From contig CAMWKN010000044.1 of NCBI GenBank assembly GCA_947174825.1, forward strand, positions 1 through 8,345: 8,345 bases of DNA, read 5' to 3'. Position 1 is the stretch's first letter, and each line of letters begins with the position of its first letter. A model generated the notes under the pieces. That model worked only from the letters and a program-made list of their open reading frames with translations. It did not search any database and was not told the DNA's origin. The stretch is from an uncultured Clostridium sp. GTDB taxonomy: Bacteria > Bacillota_A > Clostridia > Lachnospirales > Lachnospiraceae. A program made the translations under genes and the position numbers. Below are positions 1 to 7,908 of the stretch, piece after piece.

Positions 1-2
1 AT

Positions 3-98
3 TGTAATTACGGGAAAGAGGGGACAGAATACGAGAAAATGGCGAAAAATCGTATGTTATGGCATGATATGTACCCGGAAAAAATTGATAACCGCTAA
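3..98 (+). CDS. C-terminal fragment of an upstream gene, function unknown
   Basis: The third forward frame is open from the window edge to a TAA at 96-98. It reads as about 31 residues, ending in the motif [14 protein letters not shown]. The composition (acidic and basic residues mixed with Trp, Tyr and Met) looks like a genuine charged C-terminus. Frame 2 is broken by stops. Frame 1 stays open a little longer but gives an Arg/Lys-rich run unlike a normal protein end. The downstream gene's promoter begins within its last codons, which suits a gene ending here. I do not recognise the family. It could also be non-coding DNA that happens to be open, because the piece is short. Confidence 0.4.
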   Translation, partial: CNYGKEGTEYEKMAKNRMLWHDMYPEKIDNR

Positions 99-113
99 AA
101 AAGATGATATGAT
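85..113 (+). promoter_or_regulatory. Sigma-A promoter for the L,D-transpeptidase gene
   Basis: TTGATA (85-90) and TATGAT (108-113) each match the -35 and -10 consensus at five of six positions and are separated by exactly 17 bases. Transcription would start near 120, giving a leader of roughly 70 bases before the coding region. The -35 box overlaps the last codons of the putative upstream gene. A second, weaker pair (TTGATG 147-152, TAGAAT 170-175, also 17 apart) would leave almost no leader and is less likely. Confidence 0.6.
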
Positions 114-187
114 GCTAGTGTTAAAATTAGATGAAAATTGAAAGCATTGATGGAAATTGGCAAATTGATTAGAATAGGAAAATAGGT

Positions 188-1957
188 GTGATGATGATGT
201 GGAAGAAGAAAAAAATAGCAATTTCAGTGGGAGTAATGGCAGTTTTGTTGCTGGCTGCTGTGGGATTAGCACAGGGATATGTGCACACATATTTTGTTCG
301 GGGAACCAAGGTCAATGGAATCGATCTGTCGGGTAAACGGATTGGCAGCCTGGAAAAAACCATTCAAAATTATGCGCTGGAGGTCAAGCAGCGGAAATCT
401 GGAGAAGACACCGCAGACACCTTTACAGAAACGATTAGTGGTAATGAAATTGGCTTAAAATTGGGTTCTAACGAGCCTTTATATGATATTATTGAGAAAC
501 AGAGCATATGGGATATTTTTACCGGTGCAGAGCAGGAGTATGAATTGGAAAACGGTTTATCCTATGATGAGGGGGCTTTGCAGGAAAAGGTAAAACAGTT
601 GAAGTGTCTGGATGCAGATTATGTGACAGCTCCGGTCAATGCCAAACCGGCAGGCTATAACAAGGAAGAGAAACGTTATGGAATCACAGAGGAGAAACCT
701 GGGAATACTTTGGATGAGGCACAGTCCATCGAGGCGGTAAAAGGGGCTGTATCCAAGTTAGAGGAATCCATTGATCTGGCAGAGGAAGACTGTTATGTGA
801 AGCCGGAGATTACATCAGAAAGTGAAGAAATTACCGGTATTGTGAACCGCTTAAATAAAATTGTGGATACCCAAATCACCTATACCTTTGGGGAGGATAC
901 AGAGGTATTAGATGGAGATACGATTCATCAGTGGATTAGTGTAGATCAAAATGAGAACATTAGTATTGATGAGAAAAAAGTCAAGGAATATGTGGCAGGA
1001 CTGCGGAAGAAGTATGATACCATCTTTCATAATCGGGAATTTAAGACGTCCTATGGAACGACTGTCAAGGTAGAAGGCGGCGATTATGGCTGGTGGATGG
1101 ATGAGGAGCAGGAAGGAAAGAAGTTAATAAAGCTGATTAAAAAGGGAAAACAGATAGAACGTACCCCGGAATATCGTCAGAAAGCGGTGACATTTGGGGA
1201 TAAGGATTACGGGGATACCTATGTGGAAGTAGATCTGACTGGTCAGCATGTTTTTGTGGTCAAAAAAGGGAAAAAGGTTCTGGAGACGGATTGTGTGACT
1301 GGAAATGAGGCGAGAGGAAATGGTACGCCACAGGGAACCTATAGCATCACATACAAGCAGAGAGATGCTACATTAAAAGGTGAAACTTATCGTACTCCGG
1401 TTGATTACTGGATGCCGTTTAATGGTGGGATTGGTTTGCATGATGCAAACTGGAGAAGCCGTTTTGGCGGGACCTTGTATAAATATAGTGGTTCACATGG
1501 ATGTGTGAATCTGCCGCCATCTGCTGCGGCAAAGATTTATGGAATGATTGAGAAAGGGACACCGGTTATTTGCTATTATTCTGATCACATTGTAGATAAA
1601 GGGCAGAAGGTGGATCAATCCGATGATCCGGCAGTACCTGCCATGAACCCTAAGGCATCGGCGAAACCGACACCGAAGGGATCAGACAAAAAGACGCCGG
1701 AACCAAAGAAAACAGCAAAACCAAAGAAGACGCCAAAGCCAAAGAAGACAACAAAATCAAAGAAAAAGAAAAGCAAGAGCAAAAAGAAAAAGGTGTCAGT
1801 AAAGCCAACCAAAAAACCGACCGCAAAGCCGGTCAGCCGGCCAACAGAGAAACCGGTAACACAGCCGGTGCAAAAGCCGACGGAAAAACCAGTGGAGCCG
1901 ACAGCGCCACCGGCAGAAGCTCAACCGACTGCTGATACCGGTGAAACGGCAAATTAG
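188..1957 (+). CDS. Membrane-anchored L,D-transpeptidase (YkuD domain) with basic C-terminal tail
   Basis: The predicted role is to form 3-3 peptidoglycan cross-links, or attach molecules to peptidoglycan, outside the membrane using an active-site cysteine. Residues 5-9 are basic and residues 10-30 are hydrophobic, giving an N-in signal anchor. Residues about 36-335 resemble the putative peptidoglycan-binding repeats (PG_binding_4 type) common in clostridial enzymes, with VRGTKVNGIDLSG near the start. The YkuD catalytic domain spans about 344-463: His418 lies in GIGLHD and catalytic Cys439 in SHGCVNL (436-442). Residues about 480-589 form a Lys/Pro/Thr-rich, low-complexity tail beyond the catalytic domain, which is unusual in length and charge. 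The start is uncertain. The frame opens GTG-ATG-ATG-ATG (188, 191, 194, 197); AGGAA at 176-180 fits the GTG, and AGGTG at 184-188 fits the later ATGs. The 55-base gap to the next gene permits co-transcription. Family call is firm; the substrate is inferred. Confidence 0.93.
   Translation: MMMMWKKKKIAISVGVMAVLLLAAVGLAQGYVHTYFVRGTKVNGIDLSGKRIGSLEKTIQNYALEVKQRKSGEDTADTFTETISGNEIGLKLGSNEPLYDIIEKQSIWDIFTGAEQEYELENGLSYDEGALQEKVKQLKCLDADYVTAPVNAKPAGYNKEEKRYGITEEKPGNTLDEAQSIEAVKGAVSKLEESIDLAEEDCYVKPEITSESEEITGIVNRLNKIVDTQITYTFGEDTEVLDGDTIHQWISVDQNENISIDEKKVKEYVAGLRKKYDTIFHNREFKTSYGTTVKVEGGDYGWWMDEEQEGKKLIKLIKKGKQIERTPEYRQKAVTFGDKDYGDTYVEVDLTGQHVFVVKKGKKVLETDCVTGNEARGNGTPQGTYSITYKQRDATLKGETYRTPVDYWMPFNGGIGLHDANWRSRFGGTLYKYSGSHGCVNLPPSAAAKIYGMIEKGTPVICYYSDHIVDKGQKVDQSDDPAVPAMNPKASAKPTPKGSDKKTPEPKKTAKPKKTPKPKKTTKSKKKKSKSKKKKVSVKPTKKPTAKPVSRPTEKPVTQPVQKPTEKPVEPTAPPAEAQPTADTGETAN
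1703..1774 (+). repeat. 18-base tandem repeat encoding PKKT-type hexapeptides
   Basis: Four successive 18-base units begin at 1703, 1721, 1739 and 1757. They encode PKKTAK, PKKTPK, PKKTTK and SKKKKS. The first three units differ from each other at only a few bases; the fourth is degenerate. The repeat lies in the transpeptidase gene's tail and is in frame, so copy-number change would alter tail length without shifting the frame. A looser run rich in TEKPV and KPT motifs follows to about 1900. Confidence 0.75.
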
Positions 1958-1997
1958 GATACCTTGTGGCTTATTTGCAATAGGGCGGGGGATCCCC

Positions 1998-2003
1998 AGG
2001 AGG
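1998..2003 (+). promoter_or_regulatory. Ribosome binding site fixing the thyX-like start
   Basis: A perfect AGGAGG lies nine bases before the ATG at 2013. It selects that ATG over the in-frame GTG at 1941, which would overlap the transpeptidase gene and add 24 residues unlike ThyX. The site directly abuts a GGGGATCCCC palindrome (1988-1997). Confidence 0.8.
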
Positions 2004-2012
2004 AAACAAAAG

Positions 2013-3227
2013 ATGGTAAAGATTAATACAATTGCTGCATCGCAGGAAATAGATCAGGTGGTACCGGAAGATCTGACTCAGGAAATGGTTTTTCTGAGTG
2101 GGAAGTATGCCGGTACCTGCTATGCGGCTGACGGATATGAGACAATCAAAGCGCAGCCAGCGGAAAAGGCAGTTAAGCGGGCAGCCGGTACTGCTGCTAA
2201 TGGGCATCATTCTGTATTTCAGCATAGCATGATCACGATGGAGATCCAATGTCCCAAGATCATTGCTATGCTCTTGAATTCCATTGGAGTATCCAACACT
2301 TCGGAGAAAAGTGCGCGTTATACCAAGATGCAGCCAGAGACAGAAAAAGAACGTGAACTGTACGAAAAATGGCATGCTATTCTGGAAAAACTGATACAGG
2401 AAGAATATGGGGAGCGGTTCAGCGAAAAGGAGCGGAATAAGCTGGCATATGAAAATGCCCGTTATCTGTTATCTGTATTCTGTCCCACCTCTATGGTGTA
2501 TTCTTTGCCTTTTCGTAATATTTTTTATGTACGTGACTGGGCGGAGCAGATGCGAAGAAATCTGCTGACATTGACCGGTGGTTTCAATGAGAGGCTGGCA
2601 GAAGAACTGCAGAATCTGGAAGAGTCCCTGTCAGCGGTGGTGGGACATTCGACTATGATCCAGGATAATAAAAATGAATATTTCCGTTTTATGCCTGTGC
2701 AGGCTACCGGACGGTTTGATGACGACAACATTGAATTTTTTGGTGATGTATATACGGCAAAATTTTATGCTTCTTTTGCACAGGTTGCACAGGAGCAGAG
2801 ACATCGGACTTTACGTGTCAAAATTAATTTTTCGGGCAGTGAGCCGGGAGAATATGGTTATTATGTTCCAGAAATTATACAGGAAGAGGAATTGCGTAAG
2901 CGGTGGCTGGAAGATATCAGTAGTGTGGGAGAGCAGTATCCACAGGGAATGCTGGTGTCGGTAACGGAGCAGGGATTGTTTGAAGATTTTGTCATGAAAT
3001 GTAAAGAGAGAATGTGCGGCAGGGCACAGTTGGAGATTATGCGGATTACAGAGCAGCTGGTGGAACAGTTTGTCAGAGACCGCCAGAATTTGTCGCAGGC
3101 AAATCAAAAGAGACTGGATGCAATTTTGGAAGATGGAAAACCGTGTGCCAGATGTGCTTATCCTGACTTTGTATGTGCAGAAGGATGCACATGGGGAAAG
3201 GCAGAGGCTGTCTATCGAAAAATATGA
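2013..3227 (+). CDS. thyX: Tandem-lobed FAD-dependent thymidylate synthase family protein (ThyX-like)
   Basis: ThyX makes dTMP from dUMP using methylene-tetrahydrofolate, FAD and NADPH, normally as a homotetramer of about 220-250-residue subunits. This protein has 404 residues. Lobe 1 (about 24-185) has HHSVFQH (65-71), like the ThyX H-x-PFEH region, and SARY (100-103), like the SxRY motif, but the RHR triplet is replaced by SIG (90-92). Lobe 2 (about 215-365) has RHR (263-265), a Gln three residues before it, YYVP (283-286) like the FYIP that follows the motif in canonical enzymes, and AQLEI (338-342), but lacks SxRY. Ser274 lies nine residues after the RHR, so the loose RHR-x8-S spacing is met. 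The C-terminus has four cysteines (378, 381, 388, 392; C-x2-C-x6-C-x3-C), a possible metal site. The lobes may pair into one composite active site. Family membership is well supported; thymidylate synthase activity is inference, and it could be a diverged paralogue. No thyA is visible in the window. Confidence 0.85.
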   Translation: MVKINTIAASQEIDQVVPEDLTQEMVFLSGKYAGTCYAADGYETIKAQPAEKAVKRAAGTAANGHHSVFQHSMITMEIQCPKIIAMLLNSIGVSNTSEKSARYTKMQPETEKERELYEKWHAILEKLIQEEYGERFSEKERNKLAYENARYLLSVFCPTSMVYSLPFRNIFYVRDWAEQMRRNLLTLTGGFNERLAEELQNLEESLSAVVGHSTMIQDNKNEYFRFMPVQATGRFDDDNIEFFGDVYTAKFYASFAQVAQEQRHRTLRVKINFSGSEPGEYGYYVPEIIQEEELRKRWLEDISSVGEQYPQGMLVSVTEQGLFEDFVMKCKERMCGRAQLEIMRITEQLVEQFVRDRQNLSQANQKRLDAILEDGKPCARCAYPDFVCAEGCTWGKAEAVYRKI

Positions 3228-3338
3228 GATTGGTGCTTTTATATCTGACAAGTGGAATTAATTTTTCGTCATAGAGCGATACGAAATTCAAAAGTGACTT
3301 CGGATAGATTTTAGAGAATTGGATATGGTAAGATAGGA

Positions 3339-3367
3339 TTGACAGGGGTAGACAGAAAAACTTTTAT
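3339..3367 (+). promoter_or_regulatory. Sigma-A promoter ahead of the teichoic-acid/leucine gene run
   Basis: A perfect TTGACA (3339-3344) is followed after 17 bases by TTTTAT (3362-3367), which matches four of six -10 positions. TATAGG at 3365-3370 is an alternative at 20-base spacing. It lies in the 201-bp gap after the thyX-like gene and would give a leader of about 55 bases. The remainder of the gap shows no further gene and no convincing terminator. This is the only gap among the later genes with a good -35 box, so it probably drives the transferase gene and those behind it. Confidence 0.55.
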
Positions 3368-3428
3368 AGGTTAGAATATAAAGTCGGGATAAGAGTTCCC
3401 CAAACTATCAGAACGGAGTTAGAAAATC

Positions 3429-5249
3429 ATGAATCAGTATCAGTTTACGGTTGAGCAGATCGAGGTGGATCAGTCCAAGCTATCTGTAGAAGTTAGTGTA
3501 ACTGGAACTTTTGATCCGCAGGTCAAAAATCCGCGAATTGCAATTATATTTGATAATGGGAAACAGACCAGGCGTATTCCCATTTTAGTATGTTCTTATG
3601 ATAAACTGGAGGATGGCAGTTTTTATTTGTATGCAAAATATGTATATGATTTACGGTTTATCTTTTTGGATCAGCCATATAACAAGCAGATCAAGATGTA
3701 TTTTGCTGTACTGTATGGAGATGAAGAATCTGTCCATGAACCATTTGTGCTGGGCAGTGAAGAACAGATGAAAAAACCCCAGAAATCAACAACAAAAGGG
3801 ATACAGAAGCCGGGTAAGGATTTACCGTACCGTGTGGCTTTCTCGGAGGATATGTCAGAAGTTCATCTGTTGTCTGATATGGAAGTATATCAGGAGTCCG
3901 GCTTCAAACATTGCTTGATGAATGTGGGGAATTTTCTGTTTCTGATCTGGAGAGGTCTGGAATTTCTGTTATCTATTTTGATGATTCCGATTTTTTTTGT
4001 GGATGCCTGTTTTTCTGTGAGTGGAGTGACTCCTAGAAAATCACAGATTGAAAATGACGGATTGATGTATGTATTGAAACATGTGCGTTGGCGTATGGAT
4101 AATTTTACTGGTATGCGAATCGGTTTTTATGGCAGTAAGTTGGGAGCCATGCAGTTGATGAATTGGATCGGCAGGCACAGTCCGATTAAACGAAACTATG
4201 TGACATTTCTTTCCAACCGAAGGAATGACCTGACTGGAAATTTTGAATTTGTATACAACGAACTGAAAAAAGATACTAATCTGCAATTTCGTTTTGTTCT
4301 TTCCGAAAAGGAAACCAAACAGATGAAATTCATGGAGTTTATGCGAATAGGATATTATTTTGGCTGCTCTAAAATTATCTTGGTGGACGATTATCTGGAA
4401 CTGCTGTTTATGATGAAACGGCGGGAGGGAACAAGCCTGATTCAGTTGTGGCATGCCTGTGGTGCTTTCAAGACCTTTGGCTATACCCGTCTGGGGAAGG
4501 AGGGCGGACAGCGCCAGGATAGCCCGAACCATAGAAATTATGATTATACTACAGTAAGCTCTAAGGAAATTACCCGTTTTTATGCGGAAGGCTTTGGTTT
4601 GTCCCTGGAAAAGGTGGTGGCAACCGGTGTACCACGTACCGATGTTTTCTTTGATGAAGATTATCGTTCTCGGGTGGTAAAGCGTTTTTATGATCAGTAT
4701 CCAAAGTTAAAAGAGAAAAAGATTCTGCTCTTTGCACCGACATTTCGTGGCAATGGTAAGAATAGTGGTTTCTATCCGGTGGAGCAGTTTAATGTAAATC
4801 AGTTATATGAGCAGTTGGATCAAGAATATGCCATTATTATTAAACATCATCCATTTACGAAGGAGCGGCATAAAATAAAAAAAGAATATGCAGATTATAT
4901 CATAGATATGTCTTCTAATTCGGAGTTGAATGATCTGTTGTTTATTACTGATCTGTTGATTACGGATTATTCTTCGGTGGTTTTCGAGGCATCACTGCTG
5001 GATATTCCAATGTTGTTCTATGTGTATGATCTGAAACAGTATGTGGCAACCAGAGGATTTTATTATGAGTTTGAGACCTTTGTGCCAGGTAAGATTGTAT
5101 ATGAATTTGGAGATATTGCTCCAGTGATACAGGCAGGGGATTTCCTTCAGGAGAAAATTGATCCATTTAAGAGGCGGTTCTTTGATGGATTGGATGGACA
5201 AAGTGCAAAACGGACTGCAGATTTGATTTATCAATGCATAAGTGTATAG
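3429..5249 (+). CDS. CDP-glycerol/CDP-ribitol polyol-phosphate transferase (TagF/TarL family)
   Basis: This 606-residue peripheral membrane enzyme would transfer glycerol- or ribitol-phosphate from a CDP-polyol to a growing wall-polymer chain at the cytoplasmic face. Residues about 1-115 form a beta-rich N-terminal domain. Residues 163-195 are strongly hydrophobic, with aromatics and few charges, suiting membrane insertion or association. The catalytic GT-B-like part holds the family's motifs: [11 protein letters not shown] (341-351, presumed catalytic His342), GVPRTD (400-405), FAPTFRG (435-441), KHHP (472-475) and TDYSSVVFE (512-520). The first motif reads WHA where TagF has WHG. The start ATG has GGAG at 3415-3418. 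tarI and tarJ nearby supply CDP-ribitol, so a TarL-like ribitol-phosphate polymerase is the best guess. A primase or glycerol-specific enzyme (TagB/TagF) cannot be excluded from sequence. The family call is secure; the substrate is inferred from context. Confidence 0.9.
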   Translation: MNQYQFTVEQIEVDQSKLSVEVSVTGTFDPQVKNPRIAIIFDNGKQTRRIPILVCSYDKLEDGSFYLYAKYVYDLRFIFLDQPYNKQIKMYFAVLYGDEESVHEPFVLGSEEQMKKPQKSTTKGIQKPGKDLPYRVAFSEDMSEVHLLSDMEVYQESGFKHCLMNVGNFLFLIWRGLEFLLSILMIPIFFVDACFSVSGVTPRKSQIENDGLMYVLKHVRWRMDNFTGMRIGFYGSKLGAMQLMNWIGRHSPIKRNYVTFLSNRRNDLTGNFEFVYNELKKDTNLQFRFVLSEKETKQMKFMEFMRIGYYFGCSKIILVDDYLELLFMMKRREGTSLIQLWHACGAFKTFGYTRLGKEGGQRQDSPNHRNYDYTTVSSKEITRFYAEGFGLSLEKVVATGVPRTDVFFDEDYRSRVVKRFYDQYPKLKEKKILLFAPTFRGNGKNSGFYPVEQFNVNQLYEQLDQEYAIIIKHHPFTKERHKIKKEYADYIIDMSSNSELNDLLFITDLLITDYSSVVFEASLLDIPMLFYVYDLKQYVATRGFYYEFETFVPGKIVYEFGDIAPVIQAGDFLQEKIDPFKRRFFDGLDGQSAKRTADLIYQCISV

Positions 5250-5252
5250 AAT

Positions 5253-5257
5253 GGAGG
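5253..5257 (+). promoter_or_regulatory. Ribosome binding site fixing the leuC start
   Basis: GGAGG lies eight bases before the ATG at 5266. This favours that start over the in-frame GTG at 5242, which would overlap the transferase gene's stop and place the site inside the coding region. The site begins only three bases after that stop codon, so there is no room for a separate leucine-responsive leader. Confidence 0.75.
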
Positions 5258-5265
5258 TTACGAAT

Positions 5266-6531
5266 ATGGGAATGACAATGACACAGAAAATTTTGGCAGC
5301 GCATGCGGGCTTGGAATCCGTAGAAGCAGGACAATTGATTGAGGCGAATCTGGATCTGGTACTTGCCAATGATATTACCGGTCCGGTGGCAATTCATGAG
5401 GTGGAAAAACTGAATAAAAAGACGGTGTTTGACAAGGACAAGGTTTGTCTGGTGCCGGATCATTTTGCACCAAATAAGGATATTAAATCAGCCGAGCATT
5501 GCAAATGTGTGCGGGAATATGCCAAAGAACATGACATTACCAATTATTTTGAAGTAGGTCAGATGGGAATTGAGCATGCATTATTGCCGGAAAAAGGTTT
5601 GATTGTGGCAGGCGAGGTATGTATCGGTGCAGATTCCCATACTTGTACCTATGGTGCCTTGGGAGCATTTTCCACTGGTGTGGGCAGTACCGATATGGGT
5701 TGTGGTATGATTACCGGACAGGCATGGTTTAAGGTGCCTTCTGCGATTAAGTTTAATCTGGTAGGAAAGCCATCGAAATGGGTTAGTGGTAAGGATGTGA
5801 TATTACATATTATAGGTATGATTGGAGTGGATGGTGCTCTCTACAAATCCATGGAATTTACAGGGGAGGGGATTGCCCATCTATCTATGGATGATCGCTT
5901 TTCCATTGCCAATATGGCGATTGAGGCCGGTGCCAAGAATGGTATTTTCCCGGTAGACGAGCAGACCATTGCTTATATGAAAGAGCATTCCCAGAAAGAA
6001 TATACGGTTTATGAGGCAGATGCAGACGCAGAGTATGATGCAGAATATACCATTGATTTAAGTGAATTGAAGCCGACTGTTGCATTTCCGCATTTGCCGG
6101 AAAATACCAAGACGGTGGAGGATGCCGGAGAGGTAAGTATTGATCAGGTAGTGATTGGCTCCTGTACCAATGGACGGATTGAAGATTTGAGAGTTGCGGC
6201 AGAAATCTTAAAAGACCGTAAGGTAGCAGACGGAGTACGTACTATTGTGATACCGGCAACCCAGCAGATCTATATGCAGGCGATTGAGGAAGGCTTGGTG
6301 CAGACCTTTATCCAGGCTGGTGCCATTGTCAGCACTCCGACCTGTGGTCCTTGTCTGGGCGGTTATATGGGAATTTTGGCAGCAGGAGAGAGAGCAGTTT
6401 CTACCACCAACCGTAATTTTGTGGGACGTATGGGTCATGTGGATTCGGAAGTATATCTGGCTAGTCCGGCTGTAGCAGCTGCCAGTGCAGTTACTGGACG
6501 GATTTCACAGCCATCTGATTTAGATTTATAA
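5266..6531 (+). CDS. leuC: 3-isopropylmalate dehydratase large subunit
   Basis: Together with LeuD, it isomerises 2-isopropylmalate to 3-isopropylmalate in cytoplasmic leucine biosynthesis, using a [4Fe-4S] cluster. The 421-residue product matches the short aconitase-family LeuC type of clostridia and archaea. Aconitase signatures are intact: [18 protein letters not shown] (121-138) and cluster ligands Cys300 (GSCTNGR), Cys360 and Cys363 ([10 protein letters not shown]). It begins 16 bases after the transferase stop, so the two are almost certainly co-transcribed. The matching small subunit follows after 45 bases. leuA and leuB are absent from the window. Related two-subunit enzymes act on other substrates, such as homoaconitate, citramalate or 2,3-dimethylmalate, and cannot be told apart by eye; isopropylmalate is the commonest role for this type. 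Confidence 0.93.
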   Translation: MGMTMTQKILAAHAGLESVEAGQLIEANLDLVLANDITGPVAIHEVEKLNKKTVFDKDKVCLVPDHFAPNKDIKSAEHCKCVREYAKEHDITNYFEVGQMGIEHALLPEKGLIVAGEVCIGADSHTCTYGALGAFSTGVGSTDMGCGMITGQAWFKVPSAIKFNLVGKPSKWVSGKDVILHIIGMIGVDGALYKSMEFTGEGIAHLSMDDRFSIANMAIEAGAKNGIFPVDEQTIAYMKEHSQKEYTVYEADADAEYDAEYTIDLSELKPTVAFPHLPENTKTVEDAGEVSIDQVVIGSCTNGRIEDLRVAAEILKDRKVADGVRTIVIPATQQIYMQAIEEGLVQTFIQAGAIVSTPTCGPCLGGYMGILAAGERAVSTTNRNFVGRMGHVDSEVYLASPAVAAASAVTGRISQPSDLDL

Positions 6532-6563
6532 GAGTTATCGTTTGTTAAAATTTATAGAGAAAT

Positions 6564-6568
6564 GGAGG
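6564..6568 (+). promoter_or_regulatory. Ribosome binding site fixing the leuD start
   Basis: GGAGG lies eight bases before the ATG at 6577. The upstream in-frame ATG at 6562 overlaps this site and has no purine-rich site of its own, so the protein should begin [17 protein letters not shown], as is usual for LeuD. Confidence 0.75.
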
Positions 6569-6576
6569 AAAATGGA

Positions 6577-7065
6577 ATGAAAGCATGTGGTATAGTTCAT
6601 AAATATGGAGACAATGTAGATACAGATGTCATTATTCCTGCCAGATATCTGAATTCTTCGGATCCGGCGGAGTTGGCAAAAAAATGTATGGAGGATATTG
6701 ATCCGGAGTTTGTGAATCGGGTAAAACCGGGAGATATTATGGTGGCAAATAAAAACTTTGGCTGTGGTTCTTCCCGTGAACATGCGCCAATTGCCATTAA
6801 GGCATCTGGTGTGGGTTGTGTGATTGCAGAAACCTTTGCACGTATTTTTTATCGGAATGCCATCAATATTGGGCTGCCAATTATAGAATGTCCGCAGGCT
6901 GCAAAAGAAATTGAGGCAGGAGATACCGTGGAGATTGATTTTGACAGTGGTATGATTTATGATAAGACAAAGGGAACGGAATACCAGGGACAAGCATTCC
7001 CGCCATTTATGCAGAAAATTATTCAGGCAGAGGGATTAATTAACTACATTAATGAGAATAAGTAA
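6577..7065 (+). CDS. leuD: 3-isopropylmalate dehydratase small subunit
   Basis: This is the swivel-domain subunit that completes the substrate site of LeuC. The 162-residue product is the normal length for the clostridial/archaeal type. It shows [15 protein letters not shown] (11-25), with the substrate-recognition loop at YLNS (24-27), and [10 protein letters not shown] (62-71), which carries the conserved serine and arginine region of aconitase domain 4. It is intact and follows leuC after 45 bases, so the pair forms an operon. The loop after YL is known to influence substrate preference in this family; here it reads NSSDP, which does not settle isopropylmalate against related substrates. 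A 108-bp gap follows, containing only a short TTGCA/TGCAA inverted repeat and no clear terminator, so transcription may continue into tarI. Confidence 0.93.
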   Translation: MKACGIVHKYGDNVDTDVIIPARYLNSSDPAELAKKCMEDIDPEFVNRVKPGDIMVANKNFGCGSSREHAPIAIKASGVGCVIAETFARIFYRNAINIGLPIIECPQAAKEIEAGDTVEIDFDSGMIYDKTKGTEYQGQAFPPFMQKIIQAEGLINYINENK

Positions 7066-7173
7066 TGTTTATCTGGTACAGCGAATATATCAGAATGTTA
7101 ATATTTGTTGCACTGGTTAATGCAATGAAATGATCAGAAATCGTTATCAACCAATTAGAAATGAGGTACAGTT

Positions 7174-7884
7174 ATGGTATTTGGAGTGATTCTTGCCGGT
7201 GGAATCGGTAGTCGTATGGGAAATGTAGAGAAACCAAAACAGTTTTTGAAAATTGGTAATAAACCAATTATTGTCCATACTATTGAAAAGTTTTTTGTGC
7301 ATGATGCCTTTGAAAAATTGATTGTATTATGTCCAAAACAGTGGATGGAGCATACCAAGAACCTGATTAAAAAATATCTGGGATCGAATGCTTCCAGAGT
7401 AGTAGTTTTAGAGGGCGGTACCACCCGAAATGAAACCATTATGAATTCCATTAAATATGTGGAAGAAAATTATGGTCTGGAGGATGATACTCTTCTGGTA
7501 ACCCATGATTCGGTACGTCCATTTTTGACTTACCGGATTATTGAGGAAAATATACGCTATGGAATGAAGTATGGAGCCGTAGATACTGTGATTTCTGCAA
7601 CGGATACCATCGTATCCAGTGAAGATGGGGAGAGTATTACATCTGTGCCTGACCGTAAGCAGATGTATCAGGGACAGACACCGCAAACCTTTAATGCGAA
7701 AAAGTTAAAAGAATTATATTATTCCTTGACAGAAGAGGAGAAGGAAATATTAACGGATGCCTCCAAGATTTTTGTGATCAAAGGAGAACCGGTACATCTG
7801 GTCTATGGGGAGGTTTTCAATATCAAGATTACTTATCCTTATGATCTGAGGGTGGCTGAAGCATTGCTGCAGGATGAGAATTGA
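7174..7884 (+). CDS. tarI: D-ribitol-5-phosphate cytidylyltransferase
   Basis: It joins CTP and D-ribitol 5-phosphate to give CDP-ribitol for poly(ribitol phosphate) wall polymers. The 236-residue product is full length for the IspD/TarI nucleotidyltransferase family. It shows the CTP loop LAGGIGSRMG (7-16) and KPKQFL (20-25), GGTTRNETI (81-89), HDSVRPFLT (111-119), AVDTVISATDTIV (135-147), YQGQTPQTF (165-173) and NIKITYPYDL (216-225). The pattern recalls Staphylococcus TarI more than IspD, as I remember those sequences. The decisive context is the adjacent tarJ, 24 bases downstream, as in known tarIJ pairs. GAGG at 7163-7166 supports the start. IspD (MEP pathway) is the main alternative, since the families share the fold and most motifs; the tarJ linkage makes it unlikely. 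Confidence 0.88.
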   Translation: MVFGVILAGGIGSRMGNVEKPKQFLKIGNKPIIVHTIEKFFVHDAFEKLIVLCPKQWMEHTKNLIKKYLGSNASRVVVLEGGTTRNETIMNSIKYVEENYGLEDDTLLVTHDSVRPFLTYRIIEENIRYGMKYGAVDTVISATDTIVSSEDGESITSVPDRKQMYQGQTPQTFNAKKLKELYYSLTEEEKEILTDASKIFVIKGEPVHLVYGEVFNIKITYPYDLRVAEALLQDEN

Positions 7885-7908
7885 TTGGGAATGAATGGAG
7901 AGTAGGCT

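Noticed and set aside
1615..1812. Minus-strand Phe-rich open frame
   Set aside because: It is the mirror of the Lys-rich AAG/AAA codons in the transpeptidase tail, with no ribosome site or recognisable protein.
1988..1997. GGGGATCCCC palindrome touching the thyX-like ribosome site
   Set aside because: It can form at most a three-pair stem with a four-base loop and does not pair with the AGGAGG, so a regulatory hairpin is not supported. It may simply be chance.
1941..2012. Longer ThyX-like protein starting at GTG 1941
   Set aside because: It would overlap the transpeptidase gene and add 24 basic residues unlike ThyX, while a perfect AGGAGG precedes the ATG at 2013.
3261..3287. Inverted repeat ATTTTTCGT / ACGAAAT as a terminator after the thyX-like gene
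   Set aside because: The stem is short, AT-rich and imperfect, and no T-run follows on the + strand.
7108..7125. TTGCA/TGCAA inverted repeat after leuD as a terminator or operator
   Set aside because: There are only five pairs and no T-tract, and nearby -35-like sequences lack a matching -10 box.
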